From NCBI GenBank assembly GCA_004794785.1, contig SJOL01003826.1:13849-77848 (forward strand): a stretch of 64,000 nt of DNA. The letters are read 5' to 3'. Positions 35,819-48,643 of this stretch are shown piece after piece; within the stretch, counting starts at the first letter, position 1, and each line of letters opens with the position of its first letter. Below the pieces are notes generated by a model. The model saw only the letters and a program-made list of their open reading frames with translations. It was not told the DNA's origin and searched no databases. The position numbers were made by a program, and so were the translations under genes. The DNA is from Opisthorchis felineus (lineage: Eukaryota > Platyhelminthes > Trematoda > Opisthorchiida > Opisthorchiidae).

Positions 35819-36227
35819 ACGTCTTTCACGAACAATCCACTTCATTCCGTCACATCTCCGGTCATCTCGATTCAAAAGCCACCAGGCACAAGGAGATTTT
35901 CATCAGTAATTTCACAAACAGCTCCCCATTTGGCGGAACAAGATTTGAACCGACCAAGTTTGTCAAATGCAATTACACACATCAGTTTGGGATCGTGCGA
36001 CCGAGGCCGGGATTCTTCGGGCGATCAGCGTCGTAGAGATAGTAACAGACACCCACAGATGTTGCCGACGCAAGATGTTGGCAAGGCTCCCACAGACAGC
36101 CTTGCTGAATTCATCGAATCCGAGCGGGCTTGTCAACGGAATGATCAAAACCCTACAGACATTTTCAAGCCTGTTTCTTCCCGTCGCTTGCCTGCCTCGG
36201 CGGTCAATTTAAAGAAACCGGGTAGCA
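35819..36227 (+). CDS. Exon of the same gene, Arg/Ser-rich
   Basis: The exon enters in phase 0 (matching 30247) and leaves at AGCA|GTAAGT in phase 1. The frame reads TSFTNNPLHSVTSPVISIQK, then HLAEQDLNRPSLSNAITHIS and CDRGRDSSGDQRRRDSNRHP, then an acidic/polar part and SSRRLPASAVNLKKPGSS. It is disordered in character, like its partners. No domain is seen. The next exon must be entered in phase 1; I could not place it with certainty. Confidence 0.72.
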
Positions 36228-37152
36228 GTAAGTTACAAACATACTTATCGCACCATCGGTTTAAAAGACTTTTATTTCAGAACTACGGGTTTCCAAACCT
36301 GAGGTTTTGTACAAAATACATTATGTTCAGATCATTTGAATAAAGGTGATTTATTGGTAAATGGAACTCGTGAATACAGTATTTTAAGACGATGGATTTA
36401 CCTGTTTGACCTTGTTGGAGAGACTGCATATTACGTTTCGCTACAGTAAAAAATTTCTTGAGTGGTACATTCAGGCATTTTTTCAGGTTTTCACCGGAAA
36501 CGGTGACCGCGTCCATTTCACCTGTTATTCTAACGACTGAATCAAAGGTGATATGTTTGGATCACGATACAATACTGACCCAATTTCCACAGATATGTAG
36601 ACTCTAATTCGTTTCGCTTTTTAATCTATCGGTAAGAAGACTTACTTTTAGTCACCTATTGACTTATTTGCTTAGTTGTATCACTAGCCAGTGCACAGGA
36701 TGTTTTATGTGCACAGCTACTGATCCATAGAATAGGCTTCTCATAGGATGCTGCTCTCCGTCACACAATTCCGAAAGACTTCCGAATTTTCTAATATGGT
36801 AGTACTCTCCCCGGGTATGCCTACAACATACGAGATGCGTTTTTCACCATACACCTTTCTTTCCACATACAGCAGGTTTCAAATAGTGCCGTAGTTTTCC
36901 TAAATGTTAAGTAAAGGTTACTGAACACCGCACTTGATCACCCAGCCCATATAAGGCTTTGAAATAATGCTGCGGTAGTAAAGGTGTTTTACCTTTATGA
37001 TATGCACTATTTTTAACATGATTTCTAATTTTTATTGAATCATTTTAAGTTCATCACCTATTCATTAAGTATGAGATGCGGAACAAAGTGCTCCTAGTGG
37101 AACATCGTCAAACATAGTAAACAACGGGCAGAAATGGCTACATAAGCTGCAG
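36228..37152. other. Putative intron
   Basis: No repeat or gene recognised. Confidence 0.4.
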
Positions 37153-37389
37153 GCCGGGCCGTTTTTTGAAGGCAAATCCACAGAATCTATCCCAGAGCAG
37201 AGGACTTTGGGGTTCATCTCTACATCAAACACACTTATTGACTTTTGTGCCTCGCTCCCAACGCTGCCAACACAGTCTTGTGCATCCTCACGTAATCATC
37301 TTCATTCTCCCGAACAACAACTCAATACCGCCAGTAGCAGCAGCATTACGTGTATGGTCATGCAGTACCACGAACATTCGCTGTTGTAG
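37153..37389 (+). CDS. Possible terminal exon of the long gene, weak
   Basis: After CTGCAG the frame reads AGPFFEGKSTESIPEQRTLG, then FISTSNTLIDFCASLPTLPT and NTASSSSITCMVMQYHEHSL, ending at TAG 37387-37389. The Ser/Thr/Pro-rich composition resembles the other exons. The entry phase at 37153 is 0, but the donor at 36227 needs phase 1. A phase-1 acceptor in this frame exists further upstream (about 37119) but has a poor pyrimidine tract. The exon may therefore be mis-bounded or belong elsewhere. Confidence 0.3.
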   Translation, partial: AGPFFEGKSTESIPEQRTLGFISTSNTLIDFCASLPTLPTQSCASSRNHLHSPEQQLNTASSSSITCMVMQYHEHSLL

Positions 37390-38343
37390 GTGTACTGAAA
37401 TTCGGTAAATGCACCAAAAGGTGATAAATCGTCGGTTCCCCGCAAGCGACATATTGCAGAGCATAAAAATAGCGGTTAATTTTTGAGGAAATTGCGCCCC
37501 ATTGATAGCGCAATAGAATTAGGTTGAACGTTGTTGTTGTCCACATTAATTCTCGAACCTTGTGCGCTGGAATAGATCATGAGTTGCAGCATGTACAATA
37601 TCAGCAGCGAGTAGTAGAATCGTTGGCGCACCACAGCCACTGACCACAAACAGTTTGCAAATAAGGCATCTTATAAAGAGGACAGATGTCATTTTGAACA
37701 AAATGCGGAATGGCGACTTCCTTTCATACCTTCATGTCATACCTTTGATGTAGTTGGGAACCCATGAACAACCGACTAGAATTTTCCCTACGTGTAAAAA
37801 CTCCCTACAGGTGAAAAGATATCAACGCTAGGAGAACGGATTTATTTTCGAGTATATCAAGCCTCCCGTTACCTGGCACATTACAGGTGACCGATATCTG
37901 AGTCCACCATTGAATTGAAGCGTACTTCCGCAATACATGACAAATCAGAAGATAAGAAACTGAATCACAGTCCGTTTCGCAAGCTTACACGTGTTGGAAA
38001 ATCTTCATATTTCTTGCATATTTCTAGATCTTTAAACCATGGGACTCCAAGGGCGCTCAGCTCTAGCTTATCTTTCCTCAGGGGATGCTAAAGCAGTGGT
38101 CGTTGGACGTTACTCCTTACGCGTCTTGCATGTGTTGCACAAGACTGAGGCTAATCGGTTGTTGTTGGTTCATGGAAAAATCTCGTAAATGCTGCAACTA
38201 CACGCATTATAAATTCTGTGAACTCGGTGTGTCACGGCAAAGCCTGGTCTGATCTGGCAAAATTTAGTCACGTTCATGCAAAGCGTGGCGCATAAATTCC
38301 ATTTACCAGGAGCCTTCGGTGATTTACGTCGTATCTTCACCCA
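37390..38343. other. Stretch with nothing recognised
   Basis: Short frames only; no splice-supported exon or repeat. Confidence 0.5.
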
Positions 38344-38344
38344 A

Positions 38345-38387
<43 letters not shown>

Positions 38388-38400
38388 TCATATATACATA
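38344..38400. repeat. (TA)n microsatellite
   Basis: An almost pure TA repeat with a few ACA/TTCA interruptions, about 55 bases long. Confidence 0.95.
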
Positions 38401-38966
38401 ATCCGAAGAACATCTTCAACGTATAAATTTCATCCTGGGATTTCTCAGAATCGCGATCCTGTTTACGGTGAAGATTACAGTGAACTGAGCAATGATTTCA
38501 TGAATGATGTGGTTTGACATAGATATCTTCATTTCTCTCCCGTCTTTAATTGTAAATGCGCGCTGCAATCTGTATAGCTCGGTAGCAGCTTTTTTGCGGT
38601 AATACACCTTACAATCTGACTCTAAGTTGGCCGAACACAAAACCCAAAGTTTGCTGGCAGAGATATAACGTGAACTGCGGATGCATGACTTTTCAAATTG
38701 TATGCCTCAGATTGATTACCTTACTCATGAAACAACTTGACTTCCTACTGAGTCATCCTTAGATTTTATTAGGACACTTCATTATCGTTGTTCACTCTCT
38801 TACGATTAGTCAATCCATGAAAGGCCCCAGCACATTTAAACACAAAATGATTTAGTGGACTAGTTGCCGACTAATATTTCGCGCAATCAACTGTTACTCA
38901 AACGTCTGCGATCGATCAGGAGTATCCCTCGATATTTTTCATCTTTTTAGTCTTCTAAATTTCCAG

Positions 38967-39033
38967 GATGAGGGGCTTAAGTATTTTGCGGACTTATTCC
39001 TTGTCGGAGCTGCGTAAACTGAGACCTGACCGT
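38967..39033 (+). CDS. Candidate first coding exon (possible trans-splice acceptor)
   Basis: A very strong acceptor (TTTTTAGTCTTCTAAATTTCCAG) ends at 38966. One base later an ATG opens MRGLSILRTYSLSELRKLRP then DR, which runs to a consensus donor CGT|GTAAGT in phase 0. An ATG directly behind an acceptor suits a spliced-leader trans-splice site, used by many fluke genes, though an ordinary internal exon is equally possible. RTYSLSELRKLR resembles YxxxxL eIF4E-binding peptides (4E-T-like) but lacks the usual hydrophobic residue after the Leu. The segment at 39943 could follow it in phase 0. Confidence 0.35.
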
Positions 39034-39942
39034 GTAAGTCCAATTTAGTACATTAGTGCCGAGGTGAAAGACTAATCACATATTTACCACCCGAAATGAA
39101 GTATAGGGAAATGGAAGGAACGGCTGTAGGGGATCAGAATATAACTCCCTCTATTTGCAACGCAAGATATCTCGTAAGGATGCATTTTATTTACAGCTCA
39201 GCCATTACCTCTGTGGTGTGACATGCATTCAGTTAGGAATGGCGTGCTCAAAAAAGTTCAAAGGCAATGTTATCTGGATAAGGATGCTCAAGACCCACAA
39301 AACAGTTACTGTGCCGAATAAGAACAGAGGATACCACGCTGGTGGCGAATGGATGGAATGAAGACGACTGGGGGCACTAATGGATGAGAAAAAATGAAAA
39401 TTTATTAGAGGCGAATGCCATTCGTGGTATTGCAAGCAGTAGTACAAGAGGGAATGAAAATTATCTTGAGTAACGAAGAGAAGAAAGCAGCTCATATAGG
39501 CTTAGGACAAAATGTGAGGGCTAAGCATTTGGCTTTCGAGTCAGTGTTATTTTACTATCGGCTTTTTTCTGCGCAAGTAAGGCCCGAAATGAGGACATAA
39601 GCATTTTCAAAGATATTTGAGGATGGGGCACTACTTTGACGTTAATAAAATCTTAAGAGCAATTGATGGGTTTAAAACGTGGTCCGCGGATATTAAGCAT
39701 TTAAGTGTTACTCCGAAGGCTGCCAGTTATGAGGATATTTAGTAACAAGTTCGGCAATACGAATCCCAAGGTGCCCCTATATTTTGCCGATATACTTGGT
39801 TCTACATGCACGATCCACGTGTTGGTCGACGATGACTTTGGCAAGCCGGGTTATCGAGATTTTCACTGAGGATTCTAGCGTACCACTGGTTTATTCACCA
39901 GAAGTGGGCTTTAAAATTCCGTTACTGTGCTGTGTTTAACAG
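39034..39942. other. Possible intron or spacer
   Basis: Nothing recognised; it ends in a good acceptor (CTGTGCTGTGTTTAACAG). Confidence 0.35.
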
Positions 39943-40032
39943 GCAATTGATGATGCAGAATCTGTCATACTTGGAGAACAAAAAAACCATTCTTCCGTCA
40001 AGAAACAGATGACGAAAATATCGTCCAAATAG
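39943..40032 (+). CDS. Weak candidate terminal exon
   Basis: After the acceptor the frame (phase 0) reads AIDDAESVILGEQKNHSSVK then KQMTKISSK and stops at TAG. It would join the exon ending at 39033 in frame. No family and no clear poly(A) signal; chance cannot be excluded for 29 codons. Confidence 0.25.
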   Translation, partial: AIDDAESVILGEQKNHSSVKKQMTKISSK

Positions 40033-41118
40033 ATATTGTCCACCCATAGATAACAATTTCCTGGATTAATGCTGATAGGCAACCTATATAAATGTTCGAC
40101 TAGCCACTGCAACGCCACCTACCTGTCTCTTATACGTATTGATTATTAACCAGCACACAACCTGAGTAGATAGTGAGAATGTTGCAATGGGATTTCCCTT
40201 TCTAAATGATATTGTTTAGCCAAGTGTATAATATGAGTAACTTTACTGATAGAAACATTATTAAAAGCTGACTCAACATCAAAGAAAGATTAGCTTGCTT
40301 TGAGTTTTGACATGTTTCAGTATTCCTACAAACCTTAAATGCCTTTGGAACTAAGAACTCCTAGAATGTAATGTGCTGACACAGGCTTTTCAACCATCCA
40401 AAGACCAGGCCTGTAATTGGGCGATCCTCACATTCAGACAGTAGGATTGAGGGCGCAGTTGGTCATTGGGTCTTAGCCAAACTGCATATCTTCGGCATAG
40501 CGGCACTTTTGTTGTCAGTTGTTGTGATACGCAATTACTCATAAATCCTGTTAGGCTTTCTGTGTATGTTCGAACTGCGCATTACCCACAACGCATTTTG
40601 ATGAGCCCAGCAACACTGGGCAAGTCTTCGAATCCGTCCACGTGATCGATAAGCCTGAAACTATTTCAAGTGGAAGGATCTAGAGTTGGTCCCTCTTTCT
40701 CAGAACTTCGGGTGGTTTATTTTTTCTCTAGTGGATTGATGGATATTCTCTCACAGTGAGGCACACTGCTGTGTCTGGCGATGCTGACACTCAGTATTAT
40801 CGTTGATCGTACAGCTTTTACAAGTGTCTTCGAATTTATTGGTTGGTCACTCATTGCTGGTATGCTAAAGTTAAGCCTCCTTTCTGAGATCCTTTCTGTA
40901 TCACATTCGAAAGTGCAATAAAGTATTTATTACACATCTGAAAACGGAATTTCATCTTGTATGTGAAATCACCTTCAGACGAGGTGCGGTGCCACTCAAT
41001 TTTCAATTACGGGATTCACATCACGTGATCAAATGATGCCTGGCTCCTTGCGTAATGACTTCTCGAACAAAAGTTTAACTCGAAGAGTGAATTATTCTTC
41101 CTCTGAGCTACTTGCAGT
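40033..41118. other. Stretch with nothing recognised
   Basis: No supported exon, repeat or RNA gene. Confidence 0.45.
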
Positions 41119-41232
41119 TTATTGTAGCATAAGGAGACCTGAAAGTTGCAACCGACACATCATCCAGTAAGCGAAACCAGTCCGTGCCGAAAAGCAGAAG
41201 CAGTGTGCAGCATTTGGACAGGATATATCAAT
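41119..41232 (+). repeat. Single copy of the hairpin-repeat family
   Basis: The core ATCCAGTAAGCGAAACCAGT followed by CCGTGCCGAAAAGCAGAAG matches, with scattered differences, one arm of the inverted repeat at 48644-48757 (GTCCTGTAAGCAAAGCCAGT, then CTATGCTGAAAAGCCGAG). It then continues into a CAGTGTGCAGCATTTGGACA block that the inverted copy lacks. Confidence 0.55.
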
Positions 41233-44200
41233 TGATCACATTGCTGATCAGCCGCTCTTGGCTGGATATTTTATTCTTCTTGCCTTCGGGACCAAAGACC
41301 TCAGACTTCCTTAGCAATTCAGTCAGTGGTGTTTTTTTCAGTATAACAACGGCTGGAGTATACCCATAACTGAATAATATGGACCGTAGATAACATAGTA
41401 AGAAACCGGTTCCGGTGACATACATTCTGTCACTTATTGGCTGAGATGCCATGGTGAAGTCTCTCGGTTGTTCAAGTTCTTATTTTTGTTCTGAGTAAAA
41501 ACATTTAACTTGTCGGGAGCTTTTTACTTGAATCCATTCTGCCCTAGCAAAGTTATCGTAAATTTTCTATTCCATAATGCTTAAAAGGTCACACTGTTTC
41601 CTCTTTTGTGTCTACTTTATGAACATATGATTCTGTGCTGTGGGTCCCCATCATTTCCTCCCGTTTTCATCCTTTGTCAGGGCGTTGTGTCACCGTTAGT
41701 TTGCTGCCAAGCAAAATTGCTACTGCTGTTTTATCTTTGCTTATACTAGTAGTGACGAATTAAGAAAGACTCGACTAAAAAAGATTGTAAACGGGTACTT
41801 CTGCTGAAAAATCTTTTAGTTTTTATAGAAAAGATTTCCACACTATGAGTTCCTCCTAATATTGAAATAACTTTTCGCGGTTCCCATCTTCTGTTGCAAA
41901 TAAATTGTGCGAAATACACTGTAAAGTCCCTCAGAGGCTTGACGTATCCAGTGAAAGTAAAACACCCATCTCGTCACTTGAACTGCACTTAGTCCAAGTA
42001 ATGGTCTTTCCTCATATATGGTATCATAAATCTAGGTCCTTAGAGTAGTATGTTCGAGTAATCTGCTCAAGTAATCTGATAGATTCATGTCTTGAAAGCA
42101 TCGCGTCACGATAGAGGAATGTTTTGAACGCGGGTCGCCAGTCAGAATTCTTACCTTTAAATAGTATGTCAACTGCCCCGCAATATTTGTGTGCACCTCA
42201 GTATGAATTATTCGCTGCGACATTGTAAATTTGTTCAACCCACTAATTTAATCGTGGTCTCAACTCAGAATTTCGTGAAGAGCTGAGAGGTTTACCCCTT
42301 TTTAGGACAGTTCGACGTTCTTGGGTGATGGTGCACCATGAATCAGCTCTGCTGGTCTTTCTCTATAGATATTAGATGGGAGCATTATATGAAAAGCAAA
42401 ACTATGGGAGGAGTGTAACAAGTTATTTGTTCAACTATTACTTGGGAATAGTTGGCAATTCATGACTGAGATCCTTAGAACCACCCATTTCCTCACCATA
42501 GGGAATCACATTTTTCCATCCGCCTTCTGACAGAAAGCGAGATCCCTTGGTCCTCTGCCTTAACTGGCATCATCATGAACATAGACAGCAAAATCAAGAT
42601 GCTCGTTGAAATTTAACTCGTGGTCCCATTTCTAAAGAGCTGTTGATTGAATCTCATGCATTTCTGTGACTGGTTTCTACTTACTGTTTCATAGAATACC
42701 GAGGTGGCGCTTCAACGATATCAGTGGAAGAATCACGTCTACTACAATCGCTTGACCGTCTAAACACCCGATTGAACGGTACGTTTTGCAAAGTGATTGA
42801 ATCACATAAGTTAACACTTTCCAAAAGAATCTTGAACAGGATTAGCTCATCTGATACCTCCGCATACGTAGTTAATAAATAATAATGTTAAATGCATTTA
42901 AAATTGTCTTTTTTACACCAAAGCGATAAGTCATCTGGTTGGATGGCTACGTATCATTCATTAAAATATACATAATCCTCTAACCGCTGGTTTGCGCGCG
43001 AAGGTGAGTTGCACGTTTGGAAAGGATTAGAACGGATTGCTAACATTTTACATCCCTTGACTTATCTGAGCAAAGGCTTGCTCTGACTCTGCCAACTTTA
43101 GTCTACCTTGAGTTGAGTCTCTGTAAGATGCTTCATAGACGTCCCCTCTATGGCTACCCATCACAAACCAGTCAATGGGTGCCCTGAAGTTGCAACATTC
43201 GGGGAAAACTAAAGTGAGTTTTCCATATGGTTCAACCGAACGATTCGACCCAATTTATTGTGTGGCTGCACAATTTTCCAAGAATATCCATTGGCTGCTG
43301 TTGGTAGACGACCGAATAGCTGCTGATCTGTTCTTCGAACCTAGCAAGTGATTTGCAAAGGTTCCGTCACCGTTCAGTGAGACATTGTGAGTGCGCAGCT
43401 GGAAGGGTAGTTCCTCTCTTCATGCTTGTGATTATGTTGGTTGTAAATAACATCTTCAAACTAACGTAACTGGCTGCCCATTGTACTCGTGGTTTGATTG
43501 ACCCATCCGCCATCTGCTTTACGTCACAGTTCGCTTTTCTCGTTTCGACCGGTCCACTGGACGTAACCTTTCTGACCACTACTCCCTTGTCCGAATTGAT
43601 GTTGATCTGTGCCCTAACTACCTTATGTTTGACTGGTTGTGATTTACGTTGTCGCTGTCTCCTGCGTATTCTAACTGGTCCACTCTAGACTTGCAATTTT
43701 TATTCTTGTGACGGATTATTATTTGGCTCATTTGCGCGACTTGCTTCTACAGATTTTCCATGATTTTAGCATTTGTTTCTTGAGTTTGCTGGTCCTTGTT
43801 GAGATTTGTATATACGGCTTCAATAAATTTGTCCTCTGAACTTAAACAAGTTTGCTCAATCTCATCGGTTCTATTCCTAATTCCTTTCGTGGCTAAGATT
43901 TTGATGTTTCATAAGTTTCTTTGTTCGCACAGGTTAGTAGACAGTGGCAGTTTCAGTGTCTCATCCATGGAGTACCGCATATACCTAGATTCGCCCTCTT
44001 TCTTTGTTCTTACCTGACCTGGTGTGCCGACACTGCCCTAGTTGAATTCAAGTCCTTCCTGGTTTTCCTATGTAGAAAATGGACGGATGTTAACGGTGTC
44101 CTCCAATGACAGGCTTGTATTAAATTATCCTAGATGATAGCCTGCTCGCCATTTATGGTACAAATGGGGTGCAACTTTTCTGCGTTGTGTCAGGTTTCCC

Positions 44201-46203
44201 TTTGGGTTTTGACAATACTGTTCACAATGTGCTCATGAGTTTTTAGACCTTTCTATATCGTGCTGTCGTGATATTCTTGCAGTAATCTCAGGAACGTTTT
44301 TGATGTACGTCAGTGTAATTTTCCGCGTCGTATTTGGGGTGTCGATCTGGTTTCGCTATAGTTCAACAGAGGTGGAATACGTCGATTTGTTGGAGGACTT
44401 AGTGTAAGAGTTATCAACCGAATAACAGATGCGTAGCAGATTACCGGAGTTCATTTTAGAGGGGAAAGAAAACGACATGTGATGCTCTGTTGAAGTCGGA
44501 ACTCGCATACAATTTTGAATGGGATTTAACTGGATCAATCACCAATAAAAGAGAGGTCAGACGAAAGTGGTGTGGCTGCACAACCAACATTAACCAAGTT
44601 TCATGTTATGGCTATCGTGACATTCCTTGGATTTATCCATGTTTGTAAGTTTTTGTAGTCTGATGCAGTCGCGAGGTAAGTGCAAAAAGCAGTTGGGAGT
44701 TATGCCGTCATTTTTGCCGGCTGACCCGCTGGTTTATCTCGAAAATATCGGCAAATTCGAGTACGTTGATCTTTGTCATCAGTCGAAGTCAGCCTTCTGT
44801 CTATGGACTCTTACGTTTGGTGTCACCACGTGAAAACTTGGGCGTCAATGGGCCGAAAGATATTTGTCCTTTGAAGTACGTATTGGGACAACCGCCTGAA
44901 AAACTGTGAATCCCCGGAAAAGCTGACCCAAAGACGCAAAAGGGGAACTGTTCAGTGATATTTACAGCTCGGTTAGGCACCGTGAACAATCACCAGGCAG
45001 AAAATCGGTATCCTTGAAATATACTTGTTATCAATGTACCGTGTTGCATTGATGTTCGATGAAAGTGATAGTCCTGCATACGCTGCACAGATCCTCTAAG
45101 CAGTGACTGCTATGTGCATGGAATTTTACAGACTCACTAGATTTTATGTCTAAGTACCGAAAACCGACTGGTCAGTTGCCATCTCATGTCCAGTTAAGAC
45201 GACGGTGATACTATAAGCCAGGTTCTACCCAAATTACAACACTTCTCTTCCTCCACCTCTTGAAAAAACCCTTCAGGTTGTTGCAAACATGCATTTTAGG
45301 AATTGCTATTTATCCTGCATTTTCTTCGTTTAAACCTTTAAATTACTGAGGACGTCTTATTTAATTAGTAAACGGTCCACTAAAATGGTATGGGTGGTGC
45401 ACACAAATTATAAGCACCCTATGCAGAAAGAAAAGCATCAGTTGACAGCATCCGATGTCAGTCTAATCGTCATTGGTTACCAGACGGTGAAATCTGAAGT
45501 TATTACTGAAGGATGGGTGGCTGAGCATCTTATCCGGTAATCCACTTGGTAATTAGTCAGCGAAACCAAATACCGGTGTTCAAAACTCTGTATGTTCGTA
45601 ACTCCCCAACCGTTCGTGGGATGTGCACCACAATGATTTCAAATATGGATAAAAGTTAGGCTTCTTGCACTTACAAAATAAAATGCATTTGTAGAGTTTC
45701 TTGAAGTATTTCTTCTGAACTGCTGGCAAACCACTGAAACAATGAGGAGTTGCTGTTGTCCCACCGAAGAACAAATTAAGTATTGTATTTACTCAGTACC
45801 ACGCCAAACTTGATGTTGAAACCATTCAATTTTTCGACAGCAAGAGCAATTTACGGGCTGTGTCCCTGCACTCCCTTCAGAGTAGGACAACTTACGTTAG
45901 CTTTTGTACACCATAAGCCAAGCACTTACAAGAACATTATTGACTCTGAATGTGAAAATTGTCAATCGGCTGCTGCTACTGAAACGAGTATTACCAGTTC
46001 GCTTACTTTTCTTACCACATGTACATTGCTTACGCAGTGCTCAGGCACTGAATGACAGATTCCCGGTCTGGTGATGTTCTTTTGTAATATAAACGAGCTG
46101 AGACTGATACGAGTTAACCCTTAGTGCACACCTTCACCTGTATCATCACGTGGGCCGTGCTTATACACAAGTGCGGTAGATCACACTATTAAATTTCTGA
46201 TAT
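41233..46203. other. Long stretch without an established gene
   Basis: Many short frames on both strands (for example 43494-43688, 43796-44109, 44627-44833, 45783-46055) but none with a domain or paired splice sites in phase. No repeat was recognised. It may be intergenic or intronic. Confidence 0.45.
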
Positions 46204-46270
46204 ATGAAAATTTGTAAGCTAGCCTATATCGATTGTTACGTAAAGCATTTTCGCGATGGTAATCTGAATG
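46204..46270 (+). CDS. Candidate small two-exon gene, exon 1
   Basis: ATG at 46204 opens MKICKLAYIDCYVKHFRDGN then LN and runs to a consensus donor AATG|GTGAGT in phase 1. The following intron (46271-46313) is only 43 nt and ends in a pyrimidine-rich TTACTTTTCCAG. Upstream sequence may hold an acceptor instead of a true start. Unrecognised protein. Confidence 0.32.
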
Positions 46271-46313
46271 GTGAGTATCCAGCTGATCCACTATCACTCA
46301 GTTACTTTTCCAG

Positions 46314-46459
46314 TTGAACTTGCTGGAGAGCATTGGCTTGCAATTTCGGTATACGCTAAAGTGCCGCTTGCAGGACCAACAATTTTCGGCACATTAGATC
46401 TCTATAAAAGCGCCCAATGCCAAGAGGTTTCATTCCACTTGAGAAAACAGATATACTGA
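46314..46459 (+). CDS. Candidate small two-exon gene, exon 2
   Basis: It enters in phase 1, matching the donor at 46270, and reads VELAGEHWLAISVYAKVPLA then GPTIFGTLDLYKSAQCQEVS, ending at TGA 46457-46459. The joined product would have 70 residues and looks beta-rich. There is no signal peptide or recognised domain. The 43-nt intron with good signals at both ends is the main support. Confidence 0.32.
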
Positions 46460-48643
46460 TGGGGCAAGGGCGCGGAACAGAGATAGTAAATAAGTGAAAC
46501 ATAATGGACACCTGATCATTAAACTCAAGTAGCTCATGGGCTGGGTTCTTAGGTAGATTCTTTGTCCTATGAGAGAAAAGAACTCAAGGAAGATCAGTTT
46601 TTGTGTTTCAAATCACCGTCTTTATATCGAGGACGACTGTATTTGGTCCTTTTAAAATAACGCCTTGACAATGTTTGCACATTTGTGCCAAACAGTAAAC
46701 TTTTGGAGTGTTAATGTTTGTGACTCATGTTTGACACTTCAATATGGATCGCCTGGACAGCGGTTTATTAAACAATTAGGAATATATGGCTTGTAGAGGA
46801 TTTATCATCTAAGCCTCATACTTCCAAAACAAACCGTATATTTAGCTCTTTCAGGCTTTAACGTTTCCGCTGCATTTCCATATCCCGGTCATAAAATGGA
46901 GTGTTTTACGATTGCGAATAATGCAACTAATTAAGGTGTTGGCATAAAATATTTTTGCTATCTTGTTGTCACCCCTGATGACGGTGCCCATATTTATTTG
47001 GTCTGATTTTCAACTGGTTTTTAGACCACTATTCTGGCATTCATTGAAAGAAAACGGCTTTATTCCATGAACGATGCTATTGAAAACCATATGCGGGTGC
47101 TAGTCAAATTGTTGAAGATATTTTACGCTGCCCAATTTATTTCAACTGAGCGTTTAAGGTTGATACGCTTAGTTTTAGCGCTTTGTTTCTATGTTTGTGA
47201 CAACGAACGAATTTTCAAGGCAACACAGAACCTTTTGCTCAATACTAATTGGTGACAGTCTCGACAGCGGAACAGCGACAACTACATGATAATCTAGTTG
47301 AAGAAGGCCTCAGCGTTCATCAACCGTAGTGTCGGCAGAAGAACCCACCCTCCTTCAAAATATTCACCCAGAGAATCAAGCAAAACCTGTTATGCATTCT
47401 CAGCCCCCCAATTATTTTAAATAGTAGAATTCATTCTGTCCACTTTTTGTTACCCGTATCGAAAATTCTATGGATTTTCGTCCCTTAGACAAAATATATA
47501 TTCAGAGTATTTGGCAGTGACCACCAATAAATGTAAATAACCAGCTAAAAATTTCATCCGAAATGCGAACAGCCATTACTATATGCTGACAACCTAAAAG
47601 TTTCTAAAGCTTGATACTTTCTCAAGATGTGTTGGCAACACAAACCAATCAATGGATGCTCGATGTGGTTGACATATTCTCAGACAAATTCATGTCATAG
47701 ATGACTCAAGACTAGTGAGTTCGACTTTTCTACCGATAGTCTGAGAACATTAGGAATCCAAATTAAAATGAGGTATGGCGCAATGTTCTTTTGATGCAAC
47801 ACGAAAGACCTGCTCATGTTAGATAACGCCAGGAAAGTGGCTATTTTTTACAAATGCGGTACAAGACGGCGGGTATTTACATAGATGTACTGCGTGGCAC
47901 ACAAAGCCCAGGCAAAACGTACTGGAAAATTTTTTTTTCACATTTCAAAGATGTTCGAGTGAGTGAAGTGTTGCCAAATGTCCCTAATACCTTTGGAAAC
48001 AATTTCTGCACCGCTTTCTTACATGTGCCATATTAGCCTACCAGTGGTCAGACACCAAGTGAAATCCAGAATTCCTCAGCAGGTTACCCTTCTCCATACA
48101 ACTATGCTCATTTATCTATGTACATAGGGGAACCCTTCAACGAGCTACTTTAGAGGAACAAACATCAATTAGGCCCAGTAATACTTCGCTAGAAAGTGAC
48201 ATCCCTGGGAGATAAGCTAAAAACTAGAAACAAACTTCCATCCACGTAACAAGTGACATATACGACTTTCCCTGCAGAAAACATACTTCAGACGAAATCG
48301 ATTCTTGTAGATCTAATAAGTTATTCCTTTGTGGTTGGTCCCCTTATATACTCCATGACGGTAACAGGCCTAGTGCGTATTACGGTTTCAGACGAATCAT
48401 GTAGAGACACTTTAGCACTAAGAATCCATACATATCCAATTGTGATCAACCGGTTTGAGGTCTTCACATTTTCGAGGATTTTTCTTAAGTTAAGTTAACC
48501 ATCATGTAAAGCAGTGAATAAGGGTAAAAAAGATGTTGACAAAATTCTGAAACCTGCAGCACTGACCGCAGCATTTCTCCTGATAACTGCATACTGACAC
48601 GTATACTTCAAAAACTTGTTGGTAGTGTGTGCTGATCTGGGAA
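46460..48643. other. Stretch with nothing recognised
   Basis: AT-rich, short frames only. Confidence 0.45.

Noticed and set aside
38170..38400. Minus-strand frame with a Tyr/Ile repeat tail
   Set aside because: The repeated residues come from the TA microsatellite.
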